Of a stretch of 64,000 nt of DNA, positions 9,188 to 17,793 are shown piece by piece. The position numbers and the translations under genes were made by a program. Positions within the stretch are counted from its first letter, which is position 1; each line of letters opens with the position of its first letter. This DNA comes from Vibrio tapetis subsp. quintayensis (GTDB taxonomy: Bacteria > Pseudomonadota > Gammaproteobacteria > Enterobacterales > Vibrionaceae). The stretch spans positions 62,001 to 126,000 of the forward strand of contig NZ_JAUFQV010000025.1 in the NCBI RefSeq assembly GCF_030409945.1, written 5' to 3'. The notes under the pieces were generated by a model. That model saw nothing but the letters and a program-made list of their open reading frames with translations. It was not told the DNA's origin and ran no database searches.

Positions 9188-10876
9188 ATGAGTAGCCCGC
9201 GACTTCGTACCCAATTTGAAACTCTATTTGAACACTACCAAGGTGAAAATAGCGGTGTGCAATTAGAAGAAATAACGGAAGTTTTGTTTTGCACAAGGCG
9301 AAATGCACGCATTGTGCTAAACAAATTGCAAGAAGAAGGCTGGATAGAGTGGCACCCTGCGGCGGGTCGAGGAAAGCTGTCTTCACTGGTTTTTAAACAA
9401 AACAAGCAAGATGTCAGCGAAAACTTGGCAAAGCGCTATTTGGAAGAAGGAAAAATAGGCCAAGCGCTTAATGTGTTAGAAAGAGACGCAGGTCGGCTTA
9501 CGCAAGTGATACAAGATTATCTCGGCCTACAGCATCAAGAAGGCCAACAAGTGGTGCGTTTACCGTACTATCGGCCACTCTCCATGCTCAACCCACAAAA
9601 ACCAACTCGTCGATCGGAACAACACATTGTTCGTCAGGTATTTAGTGGCTTAACCCGCCTTGATGAAAATGAAAATCTACAAGGTGAGCTCGCTCACAAT
9701 TGGGAAGAGATAAACGAGACACATTGGCGGTTCTACCTGCGCTCAGGGGTGAGGTGTCATAATGGTAACTTACTACAGTGTAGCGATATCATTGCCAGTT
9801 TAACCGAATCGGCTAAGCTACCTCTTTTTAGTCACTTAATTGGATTTGAACAGCCATCCCCTTGGGTCATCGACATACACCTTTCTCAACCTGATTGGCA
9901 TTTGCCGGTATTACTTGCAGAGACCAAAGCCAAGATCGTTCCTTCAATACACAATCTCCCCGAGAATTTCGATTTGCTGCCTATCGGAACCGGGCCATTC
10001 AAAGTGGTAATAAACGATGAAAAGCAACTTATTTTAGAAGCGTTTGATGGTTATTATGGTTTCCGACCGTTACTTGATAAAGTCGAAGTCTGGGTGATAG
10101 ATGAAGCGTTCTCTACCTTGGTATACCCGAGCTTACAGCACCCAGTGAAACCTGATAATCACGATCACGAAGAGGTTGAGTTAGACCCCGGCTGTACCTA
10201 TCTGTTACTCAATAAAAAGAATGGTCTTGCTCAAGACGAAGAGTGGGCAACGTATTTTTGCGCGACCCTTAACAGTATCGCTATTTTCGAATTGCTCCCT
10301 AAAGACAAAATCGGAGAGCTCGGTTTATTGCCTGCGTATGGCTTAAAGCCAGGATGGTTTCATACTAAGCCAGCAATCAAAAAACTCGATCCTCCTGCAC
10401 AACGTAAAGTGAACATCGCCTATCACTGTTATCACCCTGGCTTTAAGTTACAGTCTAAAGCCATAGAAACCCTGCTTAAAAGAGATGGACTCGACGTAAA
10501 CTTCGTACGTTACGATGTCGATCTCCCCCATGATGCCGAAGTCGACATTTGGATGAAGCCAATGGGAATTTGCAATAACCGCGACGACGGGTTACTCGGT
10601 TGGTTATTGGGGTACGGCGATATTGAACGTATGAGCGAAGAGCAGGACTTTGAAAAATGGCGAACTTTGGTTAATGAATGGCGTCATTCGCCAAACACCT
10701 CTTTCCCTGCGCGCCAGCTAGGCAAAAGTCTTGTCGAAAACAAACAACTGATCCCACAATTTCATTGTTGGTTAGGACTCAGTAAGGATCACTGTGGTTC
10801 GTTGCAAAACGCAAAAGCAAACGCACTGGGTTGGTTTGATTTTCATCGGGTATGGGTAAAACCAGACATTAGCTAA
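9188..10876 (+). CDS. sgrR: SgrR-type transcriptional regulator with solute-binding domain
   Basis: The protein (562 residues from this start) has an N-terminal SgrR winged helix (about residues 1-110) followed by a periplasmic-binding-protein-like domain of the SBP_bac_5 class. Conserved SgrR segments include RLPYYRPLSMLNP, RRSEQHIVRQVFSGL and a closing LGWFDFHRVW. In E. coli SgrR activates the small RNA SgrS under glucose-phosphate stress. The upstream ATG at 9173 would add five residues, but the E. coli protein begins at the position equivalent to MSSPRLRTQF, so 9188 is preferred. No SgrS-like RNA was recognised in the 89 bases upstream. Confidence 0.87.
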   Translation: MSSPRLRTQFETLFEHYQGENSGVQLEEITEVLFCTRRNARIVLNKLQEEGWIEWHPAAGRGKLSSLVFKQNKQDVSENLAKRYLEEGKIGQALNVLERDAGRLTQVIQDYLGLQHQEGQQVVRLPYYRPLSMLNPQKPTRRSEQHIVRQVFSGLTRLDENENLQGELAHNWEEINETHWRFYLRSGVRCHNGNLLQCSDIIASLTESAKLPLFSHLIGFEQPSPWVIDIHLSQPDWHLPVLLAETKAKIVPSIHNLPENFDLLPIGTGPFKVVINDEKQLILEAFDGYYGFRPLLDKVEVWVIDEAFSTLVYPSLQHPVKPDNHDHEEVELDPGCTYLLLNKKNGLAQDEEWATYFCATLNSIAIFELLPKDKIGELGLLPAYGLKPGWFHTKPAIKKLDPPAQRKVNIAYHCYHPGFKLQSKAIETLLKRDGLDVNFVRYDVDLPHDAEVDIWMKPMGICNNRDDGLLGWLLGYGDIERMSEEQDFEKWRTLVNEWRHSPNTSFPARQLGKSLVENKQLIPQFHCWLGLSKDHCGSLQNAKANALGWFDFHRVWVKPDIS

Positions 10877-10934
10877 AACCTAACGAACCACGAGCGAGCC
10901 ATTCCAATCCATCAAGCTTTATCGAGTGACTAAT

Positions 10935-11186
10935 ATGGCAAAACCAAACAAAAAAGGGCCAACAAAGACGGTTGGTATTTATTGCTCTAAATGCAAACAA
11001 CACCTCTATAAATACAGAAAAGGCGGAAAAGGGACGTTGGTTAAGTGTTTCATCGAACGTATTGTCGAAAACAACACTCTGGTGCCGTGTATTTGTCCAT
11101 CTTGCGGAAGTGAATTTGCACGAGAAACGCTAATAAAAGGTGTACCAGCGTTTAAAATGATTGGCGGTAAAGTCTTCATGAAATAA
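10935..11186 (+). CDS. Small zinc-ribbon protein
   Basis: An 83-residue basic protein beginning MAKPNKKGPTKTVG, with four cysteines in two pairs (CSKC and CPSC, the latter preceded by another Cys) that should bind one zinc. GAGTGA sits just before the ATG; a GTG at 10926 is the alternative start. Followed 48 bases later by cutA in the same direction. I do not recognise a named family; a nucleic-acid or protein-binding ribbon is possible. Confidence 0.7.
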   Translation: MAKPNKKGPTKTVGIYCSKCKQHLYKYRKGGKGTLVKCFIERIVENNTLVPCICPSCGSEFARETLIKGVPAFKMIGGKVFMK

Positions 11187-11234
11187 TTATCGAAATTAAT
11201 CAGCAACTCACAACTCAGAAAAAGGAGCACAACA

Positions 11235-11558
11235 ATGAACCACAATGCGTTCTGTACTGTTTTGACAACGTGCAACAACGAATCCATAGAAAAACAGATC
11301 ATTAAGGTACTATTAGAGCTAAAGTTGGCAGCCTGTATTCAAGTCATGCCGATAGAAAGTCACTATTTATGGAAAGGTGAAGTGTGTTGCGACAATGAAC
11401 GCCTGCTTATCATTAAATCAACGGCCGAGTTATTTGAAGACATTAACTATAAAATTCAGGAACTGCACAATTACGATGTACCGCAAATCGTGCAATTGCC
11501 AATAACCGCAGGCTTTAACGAATACCTGGACTGGATCAAGGCTTCAACTAAAACATAA
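11235..11558 (+). CDS. cutA: CutA1 divalent-cation tolerance protein
   Basis: The 107-residue product is a ferredoxin-like CutA1 domain: it opens with a T-T-C strand and has the conserved LAACIQVMPIESHYLWKGEV segment and the closing EYLDWI. CutA1 is a trimeric cytosolic protein linked genetically to copper tolerance in E. coli, with an unsettled biochemical role. A strong Shine-Dalgarno (AAAAGGAG) precedes the ATG. Its 3' end is 2 bases from the convergent DUF2238 gene. Confidence 0.9.
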   Translation: MNHNAFCTVLTTCNNESIEKQIIKVLLELKLAACIQVMPIESHYLWKGEVCCDNERLLIIKSTAELFEDINYKIQELHNYDVPQIVQLPITAGFNEYLDWIKASTKT

Positions 11559-11560
11559 TA

Positions 11561-12181
11561 TTATTCAGCTTTACTGATAAGCATTTGTCTTGAATTAAAG
11601 TGAAACAAAACCAAAGCAGACACCGCTCCTAACGTGTCACATAGCATATCTTTTTGGGCATCCCATATATCACCTTGAGAGCCTAAGAATGCGATGCCCT
11701 CGTCTCCACCGGCTAATTCGGCATACCACCATTCAATAATCTCATAGCTTGCAGCCACACTCATTAACGCGAACAGGCCAAACATGGATGCCAAAACAGC
11801 GTTACAGTGTCCCTTTCGATACAAATATTCGGCAATTGGGTAGGCATAAAATCCAATGGAGAAATGAGCTACTCTGTCATAGTGATTTCTCTCTGATCCA
11901 ATTAGTTCATTAAACCAATCAAAAGGGACTTCAGCAAAGGTATAGCGCGCTCCTATCGTGTGCATAACTAACCAAACAAACATCAGGATATAAGCGGTGT
12001 TGCTAAATTGAAACTTAGAATGGGTAACGACGATCAGTGTGAAAACGGCGAGCACAGGAATGATCTCGGCAATCCAGACAGCCCAAGACAACGGGTTCAT
12101 CATCGAAAAAATCAAAACAGCGACATACATGCCGCTAAGTGATAGTAGTGTAGGGTTCTGTTTTAAACTTAGCTTTTCCAT
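11561..12181 (-). CDS. DUF2238 (YjdF-like) inner-membrane protein
   Basis: A 206-residue integral membrane protein with about six hydrophobic segments. The central block IGSERNHYDRVAHFSIGFYAYP and the later SYEIIEWWYA and GSQGDIWDAQKDMLCDTLGA are the DUF2238/YjdF signatures, with conserved acidic and histidine residues facing the membrane core. Function is unknown in E. coli as well. Good ribosome-binding site (AGGATG). Apparently monocistronic. Confidence 0.88.
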   Translation of the reverse strand: MEKLSLKQNPTLLSLSGMYVAVLIFSMMNPLSWAVWIAEIIPVLAVFTLIVVTHSKFQFSNTAYILMFVWLVMHTIGARYTFAEVPFDWFNELIGSERNHYDRVAHFSIGFYAYPIAEYLYRKGHCNAVLASMFGLFALMSVAASYEIIEWWYAELAGGDEGIAFLGSQGDIWDAQKDMLCDTLGAVSALVLFHFNSRQMLISKAE

Positions 12182-12284
12182 TTTTCATCCTGACGAATCA
12201 TGATTGACTAAATATAGTCTCCCACACTATCGAACACTGTACAATTAATGTTTTGTGCTCATCGACATTAGGTGAACTTGAGGA

Positions 12285-12800
12285 TTAAGTTCGAATCCAG
12301 TAACGGGCAATATTTGATTCGAATTCTGTAGAATAAACAATGGTATCGAGCTTTCCGCCATTACGTTCAATCACCTTCCTTGAAGGAAAGTTATCTTCGT
12401 CTGCAGATATCAAAACGGAATCGATGGACAACTGGTTTGCCATTTTTAACCCCAATCCGAGCATGAAGGTCGCATAGCCTAAGTTGCGATAAGAAGGGGC
12501 AACATCATAGCCAATATGACCGCAAAATTTTTCTAGGATAGGGGTGCTAATGTTATGTCTGATCCGAATGACACCGACGATACGCGAATTTGAATCACAC
12601 AACCATCGATGGCTACATGGGACATGTTGAGGCCGTAAGTTTTGCCCTTTCTCTTCGTCTTCTAGGCTTTTGATGTAACGGGAAAAACTCTCGTTGGCGA
12701 GCGAATAGTAGTCAGCGTTATCCGGGTCGTTATCTGCTAAGTCGTAATAGAAGTCCAAAAATTGAGATTTCTGTTCCATACTCGGTACAACTAATTCCAT
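12285..12800 (-). CDS. GNAT family N-acetyltransferase
   Basis: The 171-residue protein has the GNAT fold: a beta strand with IVGVIRIRH, then the acetyl-CoA pyrophosphate-loop region around YDVAPSYRNLGYATFMLGLGL, and a late NGGKLD segment. The N-terminal region is acidic. The family acetylates small molecules or protein amino groups; the substrate cannot be told from sequence. A strong Shine-Dalgarno (AGGTGG) precedes the start. It is divergent from the J-domain gene. Confidence 0.85.
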   Translation of the reverse strand: MELVVPSMEQKSQFLDFYYDLADNDPDNADYYSLANESFSRYIKSLEDEEKGQNLRPQHVPCSHRWLCDSNSRIVGVIRIRHNISTPILEKFCGHIGYDVAPSYRNLGYATFMLGLGLKMANQLSIDSVLISADEDNFPSRKVIERNGGKLDTIVYSTEFESNIARYWIRT

Positions 12801-12930
12801 GCTACCACCTAAACATAACTCACTGATTTATTGTTATAAAAAATATTCTGTCATAGATTAAACCCCGTTACAAACTCAATTCTGTGACGCCAACAGATCA
12901 AACAAAAGTGACAAATGAGCTGGAATGGCT

Positions 12931-12961
12931 TTGAATAGTAGAGAGAATAAACTTATATAAT
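12931..12961 (+). promoter_or_regulatory. Sigma70-type promoter immediately before the J-domain gene
   Basis: A perfect -10 box TATAAT (12956-12961) follows a TTGAAT (12931-12936) at 19-base spacing. The predicted start of transcription, about 12968, is only two bases from the annotated ATG at 12970, so the mRNA may be leaderless or the true start codon may lie further in. Confidence 0.5.
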
Positions 12962-12969
12962 AGAGCACT

Positions 12970-13593
12970 ATGCCCGATACCAATCTTGTAAGCAGTCAAG
13001 ACTCTCACATTGAAAATCCGTTAGTATGGCCAACATTGGAAGTACTGCGTAAGCAGACCAGCGGCTGGAAGGTTCACACTTTATGCTCCCACCTAGCGGA
13101 GTTGGGCTTTATCCCTTTTTTAGACGACAGCCCTGAAAAAGATCTGTTCAAACGAAACTTCTTAATGATGAACGCCTTGTATCAACTGCAGGATTTTATG
13201 TACCCAGATGCGTGGATACAAGTACAAGCGATGGACATTCAAATGATGAACGCCGCTGCTGCGACGGGACATAGCATCGATTTAGAAGACCCTCTGAGAG
13301 ATTACTACACCTGTTGGAGTAACTACGAAGCACAAGACGGAGAGGTCAAGCGTTTATTAAACGAATTCTGGACGCGTTATCAACACCATGTGGGTAGCTC
13401 CAACAATAAAGACATGGGCAGAGAAAAGGCGTTACGTTTATTAGAACTCGACAGTAACGCAACAAGGCTGGAGATCCGTAAGCAATGGCGTCGAATGGCG
13501 CTTAAATGGCACCCGGATAGAGACGGAGGGAACTCTGACCGATTCCGCGTTTTGTGTGAGGCATGGAACGTACTGCGGGAAGAAAAGTTCTAG
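12970..13593 (+). CDS. DnaJ-related protein with C-terminal J domain
   Basis: This 207-residue protein has an N-terminal DNAJ_related domain (LVWPTLEVLRKQTSGWKVH and following) and a compact J domain at the C-terminus (about residues 150-207) with the HPD tripeptide in MALKWHPDRDGG. The HPD loop stimulates DnaK ATPase, so it is presumably a specialised DnaK co-chaperone. Unlike DnaJ it lacks the Gly/Phe region and zinc fingers. No Shine-Dalgarno is visible because the promoter -10 box lies almost on the ATG. Confidence 0.88.
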   Translation: MPDTNLVSSQDSHIENPLVWPTLEVLRKQTSGWKVHTLCSHLAELGFIPFLDDSPEKDLFKRNFLMMNALYQLQDFMYPDAWIQVQAMDIQMMNAAAATGHSIDLEDPLRDYYTCWSNYEAQDGEVKRLLNEFWTRYQHHVGSSNNKDMGREKALRLLELDSNATRLEIRKQWRRMALKWHPDRDGGNSDRFRVLCEAWNVLREEKF

Positions 13594-13670
13594 CAGTCAA
13601 TAGGCTAACCATTTCTTATTAGAAGCCTTTACGGTATTCTTCAAGCATAACTTTACTTGTGAGATATCCC

Positions 13671-14144
13671 GTGGAAAAAGTTGCTATTTTAGTTGATGTG
13701 CAAAACGTCTATTACACCTGCAAAGAAACTCACCGAAAGAACTTCGACTACAACACTTTCTGGCGTCAAGCGACTAAGGGTAAAGAGGTAGTTCAAGCGT
13801 TTGCTTATGCAATTTCAAGTACTCAAGAAAAACAGCGTCAGTTTCATCATATTCTGCGTGGCATCGGATTCAAAGTGCAACTCAAACCCTGTATTCAACG
13901 CAGCGATGGCAGTACGAAAGCAGATTGGGATGTCGGTATTGCTATTGATGCAATAGAAATTGCACCTGAAGTTGACACTATCATCCTTGTATCAGGAGAT
14001 GGCGATTTTGATGTGTTAGCCAGAAGAGTAACAGAAAAGTACGGTAAGCGTTTTGAAGTGTATGGTGTGCACGCATTAACGGCTCAATCTTTAATAGAAG
14101 CCGCTACGCAATACACACCAATAGAAGGCGAATTACTGCTCTGA
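13671..14144 (+). CDS. NYN (LabA/DUF88) domain protein
   Basis: The 157-residue product is a single NYN domain, a PIN-like nuclease fold. It opens with VAILVDVQNVYY, whose Asp and Asn are metal-site residues, has KADWDVGIAIDA in the middle and VSGDGDFDVLARRV as the third acidic cluster. All the acidic residues expected of an active RNase of this fold are present. The start is taken at GTG 13671 because GAGATA lies just upstream; a GTG at 13659 would add four residues. Its last 12 bases overlap the convergent DUF2986 gene. The RNA target is unknown. Confidence 0.88.
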   Translation: MEKVAILVDVQNVYYTCKETHRKNFDYNTFWRQATKGKEVVQAFAYAISSTQEKQRQFHHILRGIGFKVQLKPCIQRSDGSTKADWDVGIAIDAIEIAPEVDTIILVSGDGDFDVLARRVTEKYGKRFEVYGVHALTAQSLIEAATQYTPIEGELLL

Positions 14145-14330
14145 TGGCGCTTCGCTTTCAATGTTCTCAGTTTGTTCTGTCTCGACAGAAGTCGATGCAG
14201 CCTCTTCTAACTCCATTTTAGCTCGGTCAGCCTTAGATACATACTTCGGCTTGTTGCTAGTGTGCAGTTTAGAGTTCATCTTCTTTTGTTTTTTCTTAAG
14301 GATCTGGTTGATCTTCTTTTTACGGTTCAT
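14133..14330 (-). CDS. DUF2986 small basic protein
   Basis: A 65-residue protein with a very basic N-terminus (MNRKKKINQILKKKQKK) and an acidic C-terminal tail (TEQTENIESEAPSEQ). This layout is the DUF2986 family seen in vibrios and relatives. The start at 14330 fits the family; an upstream ATG at 14345 would add MTSTD. Charge pattern suggests RNA or ribosome association, but that is inference only. It overlaps the 3' end of the NYN gene by 12 bases on the opposite strand. Confidence 0.75.
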   Translation of the reverse strand: MNRKKKINQILKKKQKKMNSKLHTSNKPKYVSKADRAKMELEEAASTSVETEQTENIESEAPSEQ

Positions 14331-14410
14331 GTCAGTACTCGTCAAGACAGTCAGAATTTACAGAGCGCGCAGCTTACTGTTATTTTCACAAATTAACAAG
14401 TACGGCACAT

Positions 14411-14436
14411 CAAGGGCACTAGGTTAAGTGCCCTTG
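14411..14436. terminator. Stem-loop downstream of the MFS gene
   Basis: CAAGGGCACT (14411-14420) pairs perfectly with AGTGCCCTTG (14427-14436) around a 6-base loop. It begins 10 bases after the minus-strand stop of the MFS gene. The flanks are only moderately A/T-rich. Confidence 0.65.
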
Positions 14437-14445
14437 TTTATCTTG

Positions 14446-15606
14446 TTACTCCCCAGCCATAACGGTAGGTTGATGGTTTAAGCTTGCGAGCAACATGTAA
14501 ATGCTGGTGGCTAACAATGCAATAAACAAGTAACCCATCAATCCTTCAGCGCTATTCATAAACTGATTCGCAACAATAGGCCCTGACACAGACCCAACAC
14601 TGTAGCTGAACAGCATGACTTGAGTCGCCGATACAATGTTACTTTCATGTAATTTGTCGCAACCCAAGTTGATAGCAATCGGGTATAGCGCAAATGTCGC
14701 CATACCAAGAAGCGCTAACGCAAACGCCAAAATCACTTCACTGTTTGATACGCTGGTTAAGCCCACGGCAAAGACTCCAACTAAGCAGAACAGCGCCATT
14801 AGTAGGGTGCGCGCAATATGCTTTAATAGCCACGTGACGATAGGTTGCACTATCATGCCACCCAAGATCACCAATGCCATTAAGCTACCAATATGCGTTG
14901 TTTCGATATTGCGTTGCTTTAATTCAATCGGCATTAACCCATAAATGGCTCCTAAGACTAAGCCAGACACTATGCAACCAATTAATGCTGCTTTGTTCAT
15001 TTTAAGAATTTGACGAAGCGTTAGGCTCTCATGACCACTTGAAACCGGGTTCGCTGTTTTAGCCGTAAACAAAACAAGGATCGCGACGTCAATTAGACTC
15101 ACAATGGTAATGAACGGAGCATAACCATGTACACCGATAACGTTGATACCAAGTTGTCCTATTGAAGAGCCACCGTATAGCGCCGCCATGTAAATACCAA
15201 GTCTCTTACCTCGGCTGGTTTCATCACCGGTCAATAACCAAGACTCGACAATAACGAAAACTCCTGCAACAGCGATACCAGCAACGAATCGAGCAAATAG
15301 CCAAATAGCTTCTACTGGAAATAGCGGCTTAACGATAACGGTTACGGCCAGCACAACCAGGCAAAAAATAAATGATTGGGTGTGCCCCAATTTACTGACC
15401 AAGCTTTCAATGCAAACAGCGCCTACAAGTAAACCAGCATAGAAACTGCTCGCCAACCAACTCGCGAGATGCGTGCCCATGCCATATTGTTGAAGCATCA
15501 ATGGGATCAAACTCATTAAGTATCCCGTCGCCACTGCGAATAAAGCAAGAGCGAGAACAGGTACAGTGATCGTATTTTGAGTTTGATTGGTTAACGTATT
15601 TTCCAA
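14446..15606 (-). CDS. MFS transporter, YcaD type
   Basis: The 386-residue product has about 12 hydrophobic segments. It resembles the YcaD group of the major facilitator superfamily: FARFVAGIAVAGVFVIVESWLL, GKRLGIYMAALYGGSSIGQL and IVSGLVLGAIYGLMPIEL match positions I recall in YcaD. The substrate of this group is not established. It is transcribed alone on the minus strand with a stem-loop after it. Confidence 0.85.
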   Translation of the reverse strand: MENTLTNQTQNTITVPVLALALFAVATGYLMSLIPLMLQQYGMGTHLASWLASSFYAGLLVGAVCIESLVSKLGHTQSFIFCLVVLAVTVIVKPLFPVEAIWLFARFVAGIAVAGVFVIVESWLLTGDETSRGKRLGIYMAALYGGSSIGQLGINVIGVHGYAPFITIVSLIDVAILVLFTAKTANPVSSGHESLTLRQILKMNKAALIGCIVSGLVLGAIYGLMPIELKQRNIETTHIGSLMALVILGGMIVQPIVTWLLKHIARTLLMALFCLVGVFAVGLTSVSNSEVILAFALALLGMATFALYPIAINLGCDKLHESNIVSATQVMLFSYSVGSVSGPIVANQFMNSAEGLMGYLFIALLATSIYMLLASLNHQPTVMAGE

Positions 15607-15826
15607 CGCTGGAGCCTCCGAAAGTGAATAAATTTCAACGTATTTCGGGGCGAATATGAGGCTTAGAGGATAAAGAGTACAACGAATAATATTATTGTTT
15701 ACGACAAAAATAATTTATCGAGGGAGAAGGGGAATGAGCTTAAAAATTGGGGGTGGTTTTGCTGGCAAGATAGGAAGATTAATAGAGAAGGGAGCACAAG
15801 GATGCCCCCTTTATTACTGAACACAT

Positions 15827-17089
15827 TTAAAGCGCGTAACTCGCTAGCGATTGCTTCAAAATTTGATTTGCGATGTATTTGTGCATTGCTGTGGTTGGGT
15901 GAGTTACACCCCAAAATACATACTTGTCAGATCCATGATAAGCGCAATCATTGGTCAAGCTGTGGCTATAAAGGTAATCCAGAGCATTACTACGATTGAT
16001 GTTCATGCAGGCATCACTTGAATTTTCGAAACCAAATTGTTTGGGATTGTCTGTGATTTGGCCAAACATTTTGTTTGCATCAACTAATACGACGTTGATG
16101 TTTTTGCTTTGATAGTAGTTGGCTTGTTCATGGATAAATACATTGAATTTGTTTATCTTCGTTCTGACCTTTTCGATTTCTTGTGCGGTTGAATACTTAA
16201 ATTGTGGTGCTCGAGTTGCATCCGGTAAGGTTAAAAGCAAAATGTTAGTCGCTCCTGAGTCCGTTAGCCGGATCATTGCGCTACTGAAATCCGCTTTTAC
16301 ATCAGCGACCTCTCGGTTGTAGTTCATGAAGTCATTAAGACCGAACTCCAAGGTAAATAGTGTATTTTTAGGCTGGTAGTTTTTGGCCATTTTCATATAA
16401 GTTAGATAGGACGTTACTTGATCGTAGATCCCTGTAAGCGCGACATACTGGTTGGTGCCAGCGGCTCCGCCAACAGCCCAATTATAAAGCGGTATGTTTT
16501 TAGCTTTTGCGACGTACTCAGTCCAAACTAAGCCATTTGAGAATCGTCCCAAAAACCAAGAATCTCGGTTTGGGAATAACCACTGAGAACCATTAAACAT
16601 ATTGCCCGTATCCGACAGGCTATCCCCAAACACGACCATTTTATTGATCATATCAGGCTGGAATGCATGGTCGTTTGTCCAAATAGAATGATTGTAAGAC
16701 ATTCTGTGATCTGCAGCGTAATAACTTATGTCTGCAGCTTGGTGGTCGACATTTAAAGTTTCGTTACAACGTTGTTGGATCTGTGTTTGTGGGGTATTGG
16801 TATAAAACATGTTTTTGAACGAGATTGACGAATACCAATAACCATCTATCGTAAAATCACTCCCATCAGTGTTTTTAGCCCATTCCCATGTAGTCGCGGG
16901 ATCATCATTATTAAAATGGGTTCGGTACCAGCAACGAACATAAGTATATGTCTCTGAACCCTGAACACTAGTGACTTCAGCAGCAGTTATGGCTTCAGGG
17001 GTAACGATATTATCCCTATTTTCCAAAGCCACAGCACTGAAAGAAAGAGTAGGGATCAGAGCGGAAAGTAACAATAGCGATCTATTCAT
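15827..17089 (-). CDS. tlh: Lecithin-dependent (thermolabile) haemolysin, SGNH/GDSL phospholipase
   Basis: The protein (420 residues from the ATG at 17089) is a close relative of Vibrio TLH/LDH and VvPlpA. It has a signal peptide, an N-terminal domain with TYTYVRCWYRT, and an SGNH hydrolase domain with the nucleophile Ser157 in FGDSLSDTG, GGAAG and GLNDF blocks. The C-terminal histidine is His397 in the segment GVTHPTTAMH, where the position three before the histidine is Gly394 instead of the usual catalytic Asp. In VvPlpA the same glycine occurs and a chloride ion takes the place of Asp, so activity is expected. These secreted enzymes hydrolyse phosphatidylcholine and lyse red cells. A TTG at 17116 is a less likely start. 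Confidence 0.93.
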   Translation of the reverse strand: MNRSLLLLSALIPTLSFSAVALENRDNIVTPEAITAAEVTSVQGSETYTYVRCWYRTHFNNDDPATTWEWAKNTDGSDFTIDGYWYSSISFKNMFYTNTPQTQIQQRCNETLNVDHQAADISYYAADHRMSYNHSIWTNDHAFQPDMINKMVVFGDSLSDTGNMFNGSQWLFPNRDSWFLGRFSNGLVWTEYVAKAKNIPLYNWAVGGAAGTNQYVALTGIYDQVTSYLTYMKMAKNYQPKNTLFTLEFGLNDFMNYNREVADVKADFSSAMIRLTDSGATNILLLTLPDATRAPQFKYSTAQEIEKVRTKINKFNVFIHEQANYYQSKNINVVLVDANKMFGQITDNPKQFGFENSSDACMNINRSNALDYLYSHSLTNDCAYHGSDKYVFWGVTHPTTAMHKYIANQILKQSLASYAL

Positions 17090-17296
17090 AGTATTTATCT
17101 TATAAAGTCGAGCCAACAGTGACAGGGTAGAGTATTTACTCCACCAATAAAAGGAGTCAATGCATTCGTATGCAGCTCAAGTTACAGATGGTACGAAGAT
17201 CCAAAAATAAACAGAAAGAGGGAAAAGAAAATAGAAACAGAACAAGAGTTGCCTAACACTCTGAGTTATCAGGCAACGTAAAAGGGAAGTCGTATA

Positions 17297-17731
17297 TTAT
17301 TTAGAGATAGCTTGGGAAAGCCATTCGTTGAACTGAGACTTAGGAAGTGCTCCATTCAACATATCTACGCGTTGCCCGTTTTTAAATACCATGATGCAAG
17401 GAATACTACGAATCTGATATTGTGCAGCTAATGCTTGCTGAGCCTCTGTGTCCACTTTAATAAAACGAACATTGCCTGATTGCTCTTGAGCGACATCCGA
17501 GAAAACAGGCGCAAACCCGACACATGGGTTACACCAGGGCGCCCAAAAATCAATCACCACCGGCTGGTCGCTATTTAGTAATGCAGAAAGATTGCTTTCT
17601 GTCCCCTCAATAGGTGCACCGTCTAGCAAAGAAGACTGGCAACGGCCACAGGTAGCAGATTCTGAAACGCGCTCGTTAGGAATGCGGTTTAGCCCTTGGC
17701 AAGAAGGGCAGCGTGTGTTGAAACTGGTCAT
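17297..17731 (-). CDS. trxC: Thioredoxin 2
   Basis: The 144-residue product has the TrxC layout: an N-terminal zinc module with two CxxC pairs (CPSC, CGRC; residues 8-31) followed by a thioredoxin domain. The active site is WCNPC rather than the usual WCGPC, and a further Cys follows the cis-proline (SIPCIMVF), where E. coli TrxC has Thr. TrxC is a cytosolic reductase in the oxidative-stress response. The gene stands alone on the minus strand, between tlh and pgtA. The two changes near the active site could alter redox potential or partner choice. Confidence 0.93.
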   Translation of the reverse strand: MTSFNTRCPSCQGLNRIPNERVSESATCGRCQSSLLDGAPIEGTESNLSALLNSDQPVVIDFWAPWCNPCVGFAPVFSDVAQEQSGNVRFIKVDTEAQQALAAQYQIRSIPCIMVFKNGQRVDMLNGALPKSQFNEWLSQAISK

Positions 17732-17793
17732 ATACTTTCTCTTTTTATTATGTATTTTCGACAGCTGTGCTGTTCCACAGAATCATACCAAAG

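Noticed and set aside
15699..15914. 71-residue minus-strand frame between tlh and the MFS gene
   Set aside because: It overlaps the end of tlh in another frame, has no ribosome-binding site and its composition is not protein-like.
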